A stretch of DNA of 64,000 bases from Psychroflexus planctonicus. GTDB lineage: Bacteria > Bacteroidota > Bacteroidia > Flavobacteriales > Flavobacteriaceae. The notes under the pieces were generated by a model. That model searched no databases and was not told the DNA's origin. It saw only the letters and a list, made by a program, of their open reading frames with translations. Each line of letters begins with the position of its first letter. The first letter of the stretch is position 1. The position numbers and the translations under genes were made by a program. The stretch lies in NCBI RefSeq assembly GCF_014640195.1, contig NZ_BMGM01000001.1, positions 186,001-250,000 of the forward strand, in the 5' to 3' direction. Below, piece by piece: positions 45,737 through 54,863 of this stretch.

Positions 45737-46210
45737 TTATTTATTAAATATTATCATCACTTTCGCTTGTTTTATTTCTTGATAAGCTAGTTTTAGCTCT
45801 TTTTCTACCGTATGCTTCCCTTTGCCAACTGGCTTAGGTTCTCTTGCTTTCCATTGCAATTCAATGCCATCTTCGGTTGCTTCAACTAAATCTGCTTTAA
45901 TTTTTTCATCGGCAGTTTCAACTTCCAATTTTCTACCTACGTTTTTTATAAATTGCCTTGGGAACATCAATTTTTCGCCTACACCAAAAGACAAAACTTC
46001 AACAGAAAAATCTTCTTCGTCTCGATCTAATTGATGTTCAATTTTTCTACTCACTGCCATGCAATCTGAAATAGATACATCTTGGTCACCGTCAATCACC
46101 ACTTTAATGTGGTTGGCTGCGTTTACATCAAAGGAAACCACAAACAACTGTGGATTTTCTTCCAGTGCTTCGTCAAGGTAAATTTTGGCTTTATTAATTA
46201 ATGTACTCAT
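45737..46210 (-). CDS. rimP: Ribosome maturation factor RimP
   Basis: 157 residues from the ATG at 46210. A frame extending to 46345 would run through the hairpin at 46221-46243 and is rejected because the RimP domain starts right after this ATG. The N-terminal domain has V-V-S-F-D-V-N and I-S-D-C-M-A-V-S-R-K-I-E; the C-terminal half is a small Sm-like barrel. It assists 30S subunit assembly. First gene of the operon with nusA and infB. Confidence 0.93.
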   Translation of the reverse strand: MSTLINKAKIYLDEALEENPQLFVVSFDVNAANHIKVVIDGDQDVSISDCMAVSRKIEHQLDRDEEDFSVEVLSFGVGEKLMFPRQFIKNVGRKLEVETADEKIKADLVEATEDGIELQWKAREPKPVGKGKHTVEKELKLAYQEIKQAKVMIIFNK

Positions 46211-46220
46211 AGTTATAAAA

Positions 46221-46243
46221 AGAGGGGACAAATTGTCCCCTCT
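46221..46243 (-). promoter_or_regulatory. Terminator-like hairpin in the rimP leader, possible attenuator
   Basis: Eleven-base arms AGAGGGGACAA (46221-46231) and TTGTCCCCTCT (46233-46243) flank a single centre base. Read on the minus strand the stem ends directly in TTTT and the rimP ATG comes 10 bases after it. No minus-strand gene lies upstream to be terminated, since the neighbour at 46416 points away. Premature termination or translation control of rimP-nusA-infB would explain it (inference). Confidence 0.6.
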
Positions 46244-46415
46244 TCCTCCAATTCTAAAAATCGATTGCAAATTTAAGTATAATTTACGGTTTTGAAAAAC
46301 TTTTATGCTACGATATTCTTTGACAGCCAAATTATTAGCTATCAAACAAAAAATAGATGTGTTTTTCAGGGTAAAATGAATAGTTTTTTGTAATTTTAAT
46401 TAAACTTAAATAACA

Positions 46416-47249
46416 ATGAAAAAAATCCTCGTACCAACCGATTTTTCACCGCTTGCAGAAAATGCATTGAAAATTGCAGCCAATATTGCGAAAAAACACA
46501 ATGCTGAAATTTTCTTATTACACCTTCTAGATTTACCACTAGACTTAATTGACCCTACGCAAGCAAACACCAGTAACGATTTACCTGAATCTATCTTTTT
46601 CATGAAATTGGCTCACCAAAAATTTACTGCAGCCATGAAAAAAGATTACTTAAAAGGAATTAAAGTTCATGAAACCGTTGAATTTAATGAAGCCTTTGAC
46701 GGAATTATGAAGGTAAGCAAAAAACATGATTGCGACTTGATTATTATGGGATCTCACGGAGCAGAAGGCTTAAAAGAAGTTTTTGTAGGTTCTAACACAG
46801 AAAAAGTTGTGCGCTATTCTGAAATACCTGTATTGGTAATTAAGAATAAAGCTGAAGATTTTAAGGCCGAACACTTGATATTTGCTACTAATCTAGCACT
46901 TGAAACAGTTGGTTCTTACCAAAATGCGCTCAAATTTTCGAAAAAAATGGGAGTAAAAATGAAAACTGTTTTTATTAATACGGTTGGAAAATTTAGAACT
47001 TCTGACCATATTGATGGGCAAATTGACAAGTTTAAAGAAGCCATTGATGATGAGCATTTTGATATTATTGTACGCAATGATAAAAATACAGAAGATGGTA
47101 TTTTAAATTATGCTGAGAAAATTAACGCAGACATGATTGGTATTGGAACTCATGGTAGAAAAGGAATTTCTAGACTACTAAATGGCAGCCTAAGTGAACA
47201 CTTAGTAAATCATGCTAAAAGACCAGTTATAACCTTTAAAATTAAGTAG
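46416..47249 (+). CDS. Universal stress protein, tandem UspA domains
   Basis: 277 residues with two UspA domains (about 1-145 and 150-277). Each ends with an ATP-loop type motif: G-S-H-G-A-E-G-L-K-E-V-F-V-G-S and G-T-H-G-R-K-G-I-S-R-L-L-N-G-S. It is cytosolic, probably nucleotide-binding, and linked to growth arrest or low-oxygen stress in other bacteria (family knowledge). It converges on a second usp gene 9 bases away. No promoter clearly matches the consensus. Confidence 0.9.
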   Translation: MKKILVPTDFSPLAENALKIAANIAKKHNAEIFLLHLLDLPLDLIDPTQANTSNDLPESIFFMKLAHQKFTAAMKKDYLKGIKVHETVEFNEAFDGIMKVSKKHDCDLIIMGSHGAEGLKEVFVGSNTEKVVRYSEIPVLVIKNKAEDFKAEHLIFATNLALETVGSYQNALKFSKKMGVKMKTVFINTVGKFRTSDHIDGQIDKFKEAIDDEHFDIIVRNDKNTEDGILNYAEKINADMIGIGTHGRKGISRLLNGSLSEHLVNHAKRPVITFKIK

Positions 47250-47257
47250 TATTTATT

Positions 47258-48043
47258 TTAAGCGTGTAAAATGAATAAGGGAGTTTTAAAATGTAAAGCT
47301 TCCTTATTTTGTTTTAATTCAGAAAAAACTTTGTTTCCTACACTTAGGTTTTTCGCCGCAAAAACCAACAAATCAAAATTTGTTGCTTCTTTGGTAACCG
47401 AATCTTCTTGCTTGGCTAAGTTTATAAATTCGAAACTTTGTTTTTTTAAAGTGTTTTCTAAAATTTGTTTGGAGCTTAGCACCAAATGTTCAGCCGTTGT
47501 CAATGGTTTTAATTCTAATATTTTAAGTGATAAACCTTTCCAAACGGGTAAGTTTTTTAGTTTATTTAAGCAAGCTGGGTACAATGCGTCTGTGTAATTT
47601 ACCGGAAACAAAGCAGATGTCGGTTTTACTACAGACGTGTTTTCAAAAACAATTAAAGCAGGGCATTTTACTTTGGTAGCAATGGCTTGAGTATAACTTC
47701 CTATTGCATTTTGATTTTTAGCAGATTTTCCTTTCGCCCCAATTACTAATATATCGATATTATGTTTAATTACTGCTGCACGGATTTCTTCAATAAAGCT
47801 TCCTTCTACTAAAACTGCTTTTGGTGGAGCTTGTTGATTAATCTTAACTAAGTCTTTTGCATCGCTCATCAATTTTTGATGCAATCCTAACTTGCATTTC
47901 CCACTGCATTTTTGGGAGTTTAAGCATGGTTTTTTGATATGCAGCAAGAAGAAGTTTACATCATGGTCTTTATATAATTCTAATGCGTACTGATGTGCGT
48001 GACGCGCATTAGTAGAAAAGTCGGTAAGCATTAAAATATTCAT
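47258..48043 (-). CDS. Universal stress protein, second copy
   Basis: 261 residues. The first UspA domain is intact (L-M-L-T-D-F-S at the start; I-G-A-K-G-K-S ... I-G-S-Y-T near residue 120). The second domain (about 140-261) is degenerate and lacks the glycine-rich loop. A cysteine-rich segment, C-L-N-S-Q-K-C-S-G-K-C-K-L-G at about 40-53, is unusual for the family and could bind a metal or sense redox state (inference). An FNR-type box lies upstream at 48099-48112, and the Crp/Fnr-output response regulator is the next gene. Confidence 0.85.
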   Translation of the reverse strand: MNILMLTDFSTNARHAHQYALELYKDHDVNFFLLHIKKPCLNSQKCSGKCKLGLHQKLMSDAKDLVKINQQAPPKAVLVEGSFIEEIRAAVIKHNIDILVIGAKGKSAKNQNAIGSYTQAIATKVKCPALIVFENTSVVKPTSALFPVNYTDALYPACLNKLKNLPVWKGLSLKILELKPLTTAEHLVLSSKQILENTLKKQSFEFINLAKQEDSVTKEATNFDLLVFAAKNLSVGNKVFSELKQNKEALHFKTPLFILHA

Positions 48044-48068
48044 CTGTAGTAGAAACTCAAAATTTCTA

Positions 48069-48112
48069 CAAATGTATTGGCGGATGAAGTTTTAAAAAAT
48101 GATTTTTATCAA
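48069..48112 (-). promoter_or_regulatory. FNR/Crp-type box and promoter of the second usp gene
   Basis: On the plus strand 48099-48112 reads ATGATTTTTATCAA, which matches the FNR consensus TTGATnnnnATCAA at nine of ten fixed positions. On the minus strand a TACATTTG -7 box lies at 48076-48069. If transcription starts 5-7 bases beyond it, the centre of the FNR-type box falls about 42 bases upstream, the class II activator position. The usp start codon is at 48043. Confidence 0.65.
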
Positions 48113-48126
48113 TCTAAGATGATTTC

Positions 48127-49167
48127 TTATTTTATCTTCTCCAGAGCATCAAAATCAATGATTTTTATGTTTCTACCTTCAATTTCTAAAATGCCTTCTT
48201 TTTTAAATTTAGAAAGCGTTCTGATTAAACTTTCGGAAGCAATTCCAGCAACTGCCGCTAAATCTGAACGTGAAATGCGAATTTGACTCAATTTGTTTCG
48301 TTTTAAACGCTCTGTAAATAATAATATAGTTTGAGCCGTTTTACGTTGAACAGAGCTGTAAGCCATATCTAATAATTGGTGCTTGGTTTCTTCCAAATTT
48401 TCATCTAACAAGTCTATAATGTCATACAAAACATGGTGATTATCTTCCAAGAAAGATTGCACTTCTTGTTTGGGTATGCAGTGTATTTCTGCATCTTCTA
48501 ATGCTGCTGCAAATTCTTTATATTCTACGGGTTTTTTAAAAATTAAATTTCCAAAAAAGGAATCTACTTTGTGTAGACCTGTAATCAATTCTTTTCCAGA
48601 ATCGTCTATTTGAAAAGTTTTAACTACTCCATTTTTAATTAAATAAAGGTTTGTTGCTGCTTCACCAGGTTGGTAAACATAGCTTCCAGCTGTGTAGCGC
48701 TTGGTGGCAAAATTCTTTAAGCGCTCCTTAAAATGCTCGATATTTAAGTTTTGCTTGATCTCAGACTTTTTTTCAGATCGTTTTGCTTTTAAGATGTCTG
48801 TTTTAGCAATTCTACTTTCTATGGCGTTAATCAAATCTTCTTCTTCAAAAGGCTTGGTTAGATAATCGTCTGCGCCCAATTCCATTCCTTTTCTAACATC
48901 TTTATGGTCTGTTTTGGCCGAAAGAAAAATAAATGGAATTTCTAATGTAGTATCATCTTGTGCTAGGTTTGTTAAGACGTCGTAGCCATCCATTTCTGGC
49001 ATCATTACATCACAAACTATAATATCAGGTAATTCACTTTTTGCTTTTTCTACTCCTTCTTTTCCGTTTTTAGCAGTAAAAACGGTGTAGTCTGAAAGCA
49101 TTAAAAGTTCTTCGGTATTTTCTCTTACCGTTTTGTCATCTTCAATTAAAAGTACTCTTTTACTCAT
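48127..49167 (-). CDS. Response regulator with receiver and Crp/Fnr output domains
   Basis: 346 residues. The N-terminal receiver domain has phospho-acceptor Asp53 (I-I-V-C-D-V-M-M-P-E-M-D-G-Y-D). A linker precedes a cyclic-nucleotide-binding-like barrel (about 150-260, with L-I-K-N-G-V-V-K-T). The C-terminal Crp-type HTH is S-R-S-D-L-A-A-V-A-G-I-A-S-E-S-L-I-R-T-L. No FNR-type cysteine cluster is seen, so the signal comes from its kinase. It overlaps the kinase gene by 8 bases. The nearby FNR-type box makes the second usp gene a likely target (inference). Confidence 0.9.
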   Translation of the reverse strand: MSKRVLLIEDDKTVRENTEELLMLSDYTVFTAKNGKEGVEKAKSELPDIIVCDVMMPEMDGYDVLTNLAQDDTTLEIPFIFLSAKTDHKDVRKGMELGADDYLTKPFEEEDLINAIESRIAKTDILKAKRSEKKSEIKQNLNIEHFKERLKNFATKRYTAGSYVYQPGEAATNLYLIKNGVVKTFQIDDSGKELITGLHKVDSFFGNLIFKKPVEYKEFAAALEDAEIHCIPKQEVQSFLEDNHHVLYDIIDLLDENLEETKHQLLDMAYSSVQRKTAQTILLFTERLKRNKLSQIRISRSDLAAVAGIASESLIRTLSKFKKEGILEIEGRNIKIIDFDALEKIK

Positions 49168-50407
49168 ATTTTATTGGTATTTCAAAAGAAAAAACACTGC
49201 CTTTGTCTTCTTCGCTGGTAAAGTTCATTTTACCACCTAAGTTTTCCAGATGTACTTTTGCAATGTTCAATCCTATTCCTGTTCCTTGGTTAAGTATTGC
49301 ATTTTCCGCTCTAAAATAGCGTTCAAATATATGTTTTTGATCTTTTTTAGGTATCCCAATGCCTTGGTCTTTTACTTCGAAATAAACTTTATTGTTTTCT
49401 TTTTTAATATTAAAATGTATTAAAGTGTCTTCCCCTGAATATTTAATAGCATTTCCTAACAAATTGGTGAGCACTAATTCTAAAACACTTTTGTCTTGTT
49501 TCATTACGCAATCTTCAAGGTCTTTTTGGTAAATAATATCTTGGCCATTTTTAAGATTAATATTTGCCGAATAAACTACTTCATTAACCAAGCCAACTAG
49601 ACTAAACTCTTCGAACTTATAGTTTACTTTTCCAGACTCAAGGCGCTCTATTGAAAGAAAATCGTTTAAGATATTGGTTAAATAATGTACTTTGTTTTTT
49701 ATGGTTGTCAGGTGTTTTTCTCTGTTGGGTTGTTGTTCTTCTTTTTGATACTTCCCAATGAGTGTTGCAGAAGATAAAATACCGCTTAAGGGTGTTTTAA
49801 ATTCGTGAGAAACCAAAGACAGGAATTTGGTTTTTAAATCGTTTAACTCTTTTTGTTTTTTTAAAGAATCTTTTATCTTGGTTTCAGCTTGCTTTCGCTT
49901 TTTTATTTCTAGCTCTAAGTCTCTGTTAAACTCGTACAATTTATCTACAGTTTCTTTGAGTTCTTGCGTTCGTTGGTCTACTTTTCTCTCTAAAGCTTGG
50001 TTTAATTCTGCAATTTCTTTTTCGTTTTCTTTTCGAACACTAATATCTGTTATAAGCGATAGTACAAAGCTTTCACCTTTGTAGTTAAATGGGCTCAATC
50101 CTGCTTCAACTGGAAATTTTTCACCTGATTTTTTAACACCAAACAAGTCGCGCCCTACACCCATTTTTCGGCTTTCGCCTTTTTCCATAAAAAGCTTAAA
50201 ATAAGCATCGTGTTTAGCATGAACTCGACTAGGAATAAGCGCATTTAAATGTTCACCAAGCAACTCGTTATTTGCGTAACCAAACATTTCTTCTGCAGAG
50301 TGATTAACTTGAACTATAATTTGGTCTTGATTCACTACCAAAACACCTTCGGAAACACCCTTAAATAAAATTGAAAAAACTTTTTGTTGGTCGGTTTCTT
50401 GAAACAC
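49160..50407 (-). CDS. PAS domain sensor histidine kinase
   Basis: 415 residues with a GTG start at 50407; there is no in-frame ATG before residue 41, and a stop lies a few codons upstream. A PAS/PAC domain (about 8-125) is followed by a coiled coil (about 126-190), then HisKA with His201 (S-L-V-S-H-E-F-K-T-P-L), and HATPase with L-G-N-A-I-K-Y-S, D-Q-G-I-G-I-P and G-T-G-I-G-L-N-I-A-K. No membrane helix, so it senses a cytosolic cue. No heme or flavin ligand could be assigned by eye. It is the partner of the Crp/Fnr-output regulator downstream. Confidence 0.92.
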   Translation of the reverse strand: MFQETDQQKVFSILFKGVSEGVLVVNQDQIIVQVNHSAEEMFGYANNELLGEHLNALIPSRVHAKHDAYFKLFMEKGESRKMGVGRDLFGVKKSGEKFPVEAGLSPFNYKGESFVLSLITDISVRKENEKEIAELNQALERKVDQRTQELKETVDKLYEFNRDLELEIKKRKQAETKIKDSLKKQKELNDLKTKFLSLVSHEFKTPLSGILSSATLIGKYQKEEQQPNREKHLTTIKNKVHYLTNILNDFLSIERLESGKVNYKFEEFSLVGLVNEVVYSANINLKNGQDIIYQKDLEDCVMKQDKSVLELVLTNLLGNAIKYSGEDTLIHFNIKKENNKVYFEVKDQGIGIPKKDQKHIFERYFRAENAILNQGTGIGLNIAKVHLENLGGKMNFTSEEDKGSVFSFEIPIKYE

Positions 50408-50640
50408 AGATTTATTTTTTATCGTTCAAATTTACAATACATTTAGATTTTTACCGCTTAAGCGAAAAGAAATTACAAAAATACACTTCCTAAGCTTCAT
50501 TTATTATGTTTTTACGAGTGCTTAAAGTATTTGTAATGTGTAAATTGAAGTTAAACATCAAGGCATTTAAAAGCTTTTACGAAAGCTTCACTTACATTGC
50601 ATTGGTTTTAATAAATTTGCGAACTTTTTAAAACATAGCG

Positions 50641-53049
50641 TTGAAGTTACTTACATTTGGTTTTTGGAATACCGTTGCTCGTTTCATATTAAGAAATAGA
50701 ATCTTGATTATTGTACTGCTAATAGCTAGTACAATCTTTTTATCATCGCATTGGAGTAAAATGCGATTCTCTCATACCGAAGCTAACTTATTGCCCGATA
50801 AAGATTCAATTAACCTAGAATATCAAGGTTTTTTAGAAAAATTTGGAGACGAAGGAAATTTAATTGTTATAGCTACTAAAGATGCGGATTTATTTACTCC
50901 AGAAAAGTATTCTGCTTGGGTGCAACTGGCAGATTCATTAGAAAAATATCCAGAAGTAGAATACAGTATTGGTATTGGAAACCTTCAAAAGCTACAAAAA
51001 AATGAAGAACAAAAATCTTTTGAATTTATTGCAGCTTATCCCGAAAACCCTGAAAACGAAGAAGATTTATTAGCTTACCAAAAACAACTTTTTGAAGAAT
51101 TGCCGTTTTATGAAGGTTTGGTTTACAGCAAAAAATCGAATACTGTTCAAACTGCAATTTACCTTGATAAGGCCATTGTTAACGAAAAGGAACGCAAAGA
51201 TTTTGTGCTTCAAGACCTTGTTCCTTTTATTGAAAGTTTTCAAGAACAACACAACATCAAGTTATATGTTTCAGGAATGCCATACATCCGTACGCTCAAT
51301 TCCAAAAATATTGTAGATGAGATACAATGGTTTGTAATTGCAGCTTTATTGGTAACTTCATTTATCTTCTTCTTTTTCTTTAGAAGCTACAGAGCAACGC
51401 TTATTTCTATGCTTACCGTTGTAATTGGTGTAATGTGGGCTTTTGGATTTTTAGGCTGGTTTGGTTACGAAATTACGGTATTAACAGCCATTATTCCACC
51501 TTTAATTATTGTAATTGGTATACCAAATTGCATCTTTTTAATCAATAAGTATCAACAAGAAATAAAAAAGCACGGAAATCAGGCTAAGTCTTTGCAGCGG
51601 GTGATTACCAAAATTGGGAATGCCACTTTAATGACCAATTTAACCACTGCTTCTGGTTTTGCCACTTTTATTTTTACACAAAGTGAATTATTAACCGAGT
51701 TTGGAGTTGTTGCTTCGGTTTGTATTCTTTCTATTTTCTTACTCAGCTTACTTATTATTCCTATTATTTATAGCTATATGCCGGCTCCAAAAGACAAGCA
51801 CCTTAGGCATCTTGGCAAACAATGGATTGAAGGTTTTGTAGATTGGATGGAAGCCAAAGTGAGATTTAATCGCGTAAGTATATATTTTGTTTCAGTAGGA
51901 GTTTTAGCCATTAGTATAATTGGAATCTTTAATATCAGAATTTCTGGCAGCTTGTTAGAAGACATGCCACAGAAGGCAGAGTTTTTTAAAGACATTCAAT
52001 TTTTTGAAGAAGAATTTGATGGCATCATGCCTTTAGAAATAATGATAAATACCAAGCGACCACAAGGTGTGACCAAACTATCTACCATTCAGAAAATGGA
52101 AAAACTTTCTGAAATTATTACAGATTTACCACAGCTTTCTAGACCTTTATCTATAGTAGATGTTGCCAAGTATAGCAAGCAGAGTTTTTATAATAATAAT
52201 CCTAAATATTATCAATTACCTACACGACAAGAACAAAATTTCATAGCTCCTTATATTAAAAGTTTGGACAATGACGAAAATAGATTTGCTGCTTACATAG
52301 ACTCAACTGGGCAATATGCAAGGATGACAACCTTTATGAAAGATGTAGGTACAGAAGAAATGGAGCAAATTGAAGCTACACTTTGGCCTCAAATCAACAA
52401 AATTTTTCCAGATGGACAATTTGAAGTGAGCATCACTGGAAAAGCCTTGATTTTTCAAAAAGGAACGCGCTATTTGGTTAAAAATTTAATTATATCACTT
52501 GGGTTGGCCATTTTACTTATTGCAATATTCATGGCATGGATGTTTCGTTCTTTCCGAATGATTTTAATTTCCTTAATTCCAAATTTACTTCCCCTGTTAA
52601 TGACGGCTGGTATGATGGGTTGGCTGGGTATTCCTATAAAACCATCAACTATTCTGGTATTTAGTATAGCTTTTGGAATTAGTGTAGATGATACCATTCA
52701 CTTCTTGGCCAAGTATAGACAAGAACTAAAAGCAAACCATTGGAAAATTAAAAAATCGGTTTACCCTGCTTTACGCGAAACGGCGGTGAGCATGTTTTAT
52801 ACTTCTATTGTACTCTTCTTTGGATTTTCAGTGTTCATGATCTCTAGTTTTGGTGGTACAGTTGCTTTAGGTGGTCTAGTTTCAGCTACTTTATTGTTTG
52901 CCATGTTAGCTAACCTATTGCTTTTACCTTCACTTTTGCTTTCTTTAGAAAGAAGCATTGCCAATAAAAAAACATTGAAGGAACCACAAATGAAAATTAT
53001 TGATAGTGAAGAAGACGAACAAAACATTTCTGAACAAGGGGGAAAATAA
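50641..53049 (+). CDS. MMPL/RND family exporter
   Basis: 802 residues with a TTG start at 50641. The first ATG (50761) would remove the first membrane helix (R-I-L-I-I-V-L-L-I-A-S-T), so TTG is preferred. Twelve helices in two sets (about 20-40 and 225-385; about 415-435 and 625-775) surround two periplasmic domains, the RND plan. G-I-S-V-D-D-T-I-H-F in the second set is the proton-relay segment seen in MMPL and hopanoid exporters. A TAAATTTG box at 50612-50619 could drive it. A terminator follows. The substrate may be lipid or drug. Confidence 0.88.
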   Translation: MKLLTFGFWNTVARFILRNRILIIVLLIASTIFLSSHWSKMRFSHTEANLLPDKDSINLEYQGFLEKFGDEGNLIVIATKDADLFTPEKYSAWVQLADSLEKYPEVEYSIGIGNLQKLQKNEEQKSFEFIAAYPENPENEEDLLAYQKQLFEELPFYEGLVYSKKSNTVQTAIYLDKAIVNEKERKDFVLQDLVPFIESFQEQHNIKLYVSGMPYIRTLNSKNIVDEIQWFVIAALLVTSFIFFFFFRSYRATLISMLTVVIGVMWAFGFLGWFGYEITVLTAIIPPLIIVIGIPNCIFLINKYQQEIKKHGNQAKSLQRVITKIGNATLMTNLTTASGFATFIFTQSELLTEFGVVASVCILSIFLLSLLIIPIIYSYMPAPKDKHLRHLGKQWIEGFVDWMEAKVRFNRVSIYFVSVGVLAISIIGIFNIRISGSLLEDMPQKAEFFKDIQFFEEEFDGIMPLEIMINTKRPQGVTKLSTIQKMEKLSEIITDLPQLSRPLSIVDVAKYSKQSFYNNNPKYYQLPTRQEQNFIAPYIKSLDNDENRFAAYIDSTGQYARMTTFMKDVGTEEMEQIEATLWPQINKIFPDGQFEVSITGKALIFQKGTRYLVKNLIISLGLAILLIAIFMAWMFRSFRMILISLIPNLLPLLMTAGMMGWLGIPIKPSTILVFSIAFGISVDDTIHFLAKYRQELKANHWKIKKSVYPALRETAVSMFYTSIVLFFGFSVFMISSFGGTVALGGLVSATLLFAMLANLLLLPSLLLSLERSIANKKTLKEPQMKIIDSEEDEQNISEQGGK

Positions 53050-53050
53050 C

Positions 53051-53080
53051 AAAAGCCTAGAAATTAAAATCTAGGCTTTT
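53051..53080 (+). terminator. Terminator after the MMPL exporter
   Basis: AAAAGCCTAGA (53051-53061) pairs with TCTAGGCTTTT (53070-53080) across an 8-base loop, one base after the stop codon. Confidence 0.88.
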
Positions 53081-53262
53081 AAAGGTTGAATAAGAAATAC
53101 CCCTAAAACTTATTCAGCAATACCCAAATGTAGAGATTATTTTTCTAAACTAGCATACCCAATAATGGGTATTTTTTAGCATTTTATGTTAAAATTCATT
53201 TTTACATCTAGGTTTTTATCAATTCATTACATTTTGAGTGCCGCGCATAAAGCACAATTTGT

Positions 53263-53294
53263 CTTGCTGAAAGGGCTTTAAAAAAGTATATTTG
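53263..53294 (+). promoter_or_regulatory. Promoter of asnS
   Basis: CTTG (53263-53266) and TATATTTG (53287-53294) are 20 bases apart and fit the Bacteroidota consensus. The ATG of asnS lies 20 bases after the -7 box, so the leader would be about 15 bases. Confidence 0.65.
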
Positions 53295-53314
53295 CGGCTA
53301 AAATTATCCGAAAA

Positions 53315-54757
53315 ATGATAAAAGCAGATATAAAAGAAATTCTTAATAGCAATGATTTATTAAAAGAGTTTGAATGTCAAGGTTGGGTAAGATCTTTTAG
53401 GAGCAATAGGTTTATAGCTTTAAATGACGGTTCTTGTTTAGAGAATTTGCAATGCGTAGTAGATTTTGAAAGCATGGACGAAGCCGTTTTAAATCAAATA
53501 AACACAGGTGCAGCTATTTGCATACAAGGAACTTTAAAAGAAAGCGAAGGCAGTGGTCAACGCGTAGAAATACAAGTTGAAAAGCTCACAATTCTAGGTG
53601 AAGCTGATCCAGAAGATGTGCGTAAAACCATTTTATCACCAAAACGCCATAGTCTAGAAAAACTAAGAGAACAAGCACACCTGAGAGTGCGAACCAATAC
53701 TTTTGGTGCCATCATGAGAGTGCGCTCAAAATTGTCTTTTGCAGTTCACCAATATTTTAACGAAAATGGCTTCAATTATGTCCACACTCCAATTATAACT
53801 GGATCTGATGCAGAAGGCGCTGGTGAAACTTTTAAAGTTACCAATTTTGATTTAGCAGATATTCCTAAAAACGAAGACGGTAGCGTTAACTTTAAAGAAG
53901 ACTTTTTTGGTAAAGAAACTAACTTGAGCGTTAGTGGTCAGTTAGAAGCAGAAACCTACGCCATGGGCTTGAGCAAGGTGTATACTTTTGGTCCTACTTT
54001 TAGAGCAGAAAACTCAAATACATCAAGACATTTAGCAGAATTCTGGATGATTGAGCCTGAAGTAGCTTTTTGTGAATTGGATGGAAATATGGATTTAGCT
54101 GAAGACTTCATAAAATACGTTTTATCCTACATTAGAAAAGAATGCGATAGCGATTTAGCCTTTCTCGAAGAACGTTTACTACAAGATGAAAAAAGCAAAC
54201 CGCAAGCAGAACGCTCTCCAATGGCTTTAAGAGAAAAAATTGATTTTGTATTGAAAAACAATTTCAAAAGAGTAAGCTATACGGAAGCCATAGAAATTTT
54301 AAAAAAATCAAAACCCAATAAAAAGAAGAAATTTCAATATATAATTGAAGAATGGGGAGCAGACTTACAAAGTGAACACGAACGTTATTTAGTTGAAAAA
54401 CACTTTAAATGTCCTGTTATATTGTTCGATTATCCCGCAAACATCAAAGCATTTTATATGCGTTTAAACGAAGACGGCAAAACAGTTCGCGCAATGGATA
54501 TTTTGTTTCCAGGTATTGGAGAAATAGTAGGTGGTTCTCAGAGAGAAGAACGTTACGATGTGCTTCTTGAAAAGATGAAAGCACTAGATATAGATCCAGA
54601 AGAACTGTGGTGGTACCTAGAAACAAGAAAGTTTGGAACTTGCAAACATAGTGGCTTCGGACTTGGTTTTGAGAGACTAGTTTTATTTGCTACTGGAATG
54701 GGCAACATCAGAGATGTAATACCCTATCCTAGAACACCACTAAATGCAGAATTTTAA
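53315..54757 (+). CDS. asnS: Asparagine--tRNA ligase
   Basis: 480 residues. An N-terminal OB-fold anticodon-binding domain (about 15-105) is followed by the class II core: T-P-I-I-T-G-S-D-A-E-G-A-G-E motif region, F-G-P-T-F-R-A-E-N-S-N-T-S-R-H (motif 2) and G-F-G-L-G-F-E-R-L-V (motif 3). The match favours AsnRS over AspRS because of length and the motif 2 sequence. It charges tRNA-Asn in the cytosol. Single gene between two terminators. Confidence 0.96.
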   Translation: MIKADIKEILNSNDLLKEFECQGWVRSFRSNRFIALNDGSCLENLQCVVDFESMDEAVLNQINTGAAICIQGTLKESEGSGQRVEIQVEKLTILGEADPEDVRKTILSPKRHSLEKLREQAHLRVRTNTFGAIMRVRSKLSFAVHQYFNENGFNYVHTPIITGSDAEGAGETFKVTNFDLADIPKNEDGSVNFKEDFFGKETNLSVSGQLEAETYAMGLSKVYTFGPTFRAENSNTSRHLAEFWMIEPEVAFCELDGNMDLAEDFIKYVLSYIRKECDSDLAFLEERLLQDEKSKPQAERSPMALREKIDFVLKNNFKRVSYTEAIEILKKSKPNKKKKFQYIIEEWGADLQSEHERYLVEKHFKCPVILFDYPANIKAFYMRLNEDGKTVRAMDILFPGIGEIVGGSQREERYDVLLEKMKALDIDPEELWWYLETRKFGTCKHSGFGLGFERLVLFATGMGNIRDVIPYPRTPLNAEF

Positions 54758-54763
54758 AAAAAT

Positions 54764-54788
54764 AAGTCGCTTCTTTGGCGGCTTTTTT
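54764..54788 (+). terminator. Terminator after asnS
   Basis: AAGTCGC (54764-54770) pairs with GCGGCTT (54778-54784), with one G-T wobble, across a 7-base loop; a run of T follows. Confidence 0.8.
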
Positions 54789-54863
54789 TATTGTCTTTTC
54801 AACACAAATGCTGTAAAAGATTACTAATTATTAATTATATTTGGGTAAACATCAAATTAAACA

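Noticed and set aside
46211-46345. Longer rimP start at 46345
   Set aside because: The added 45 residues would be coded through the palindrome and do not resemble RimP; the family domain begins right after the ATG at 46210.
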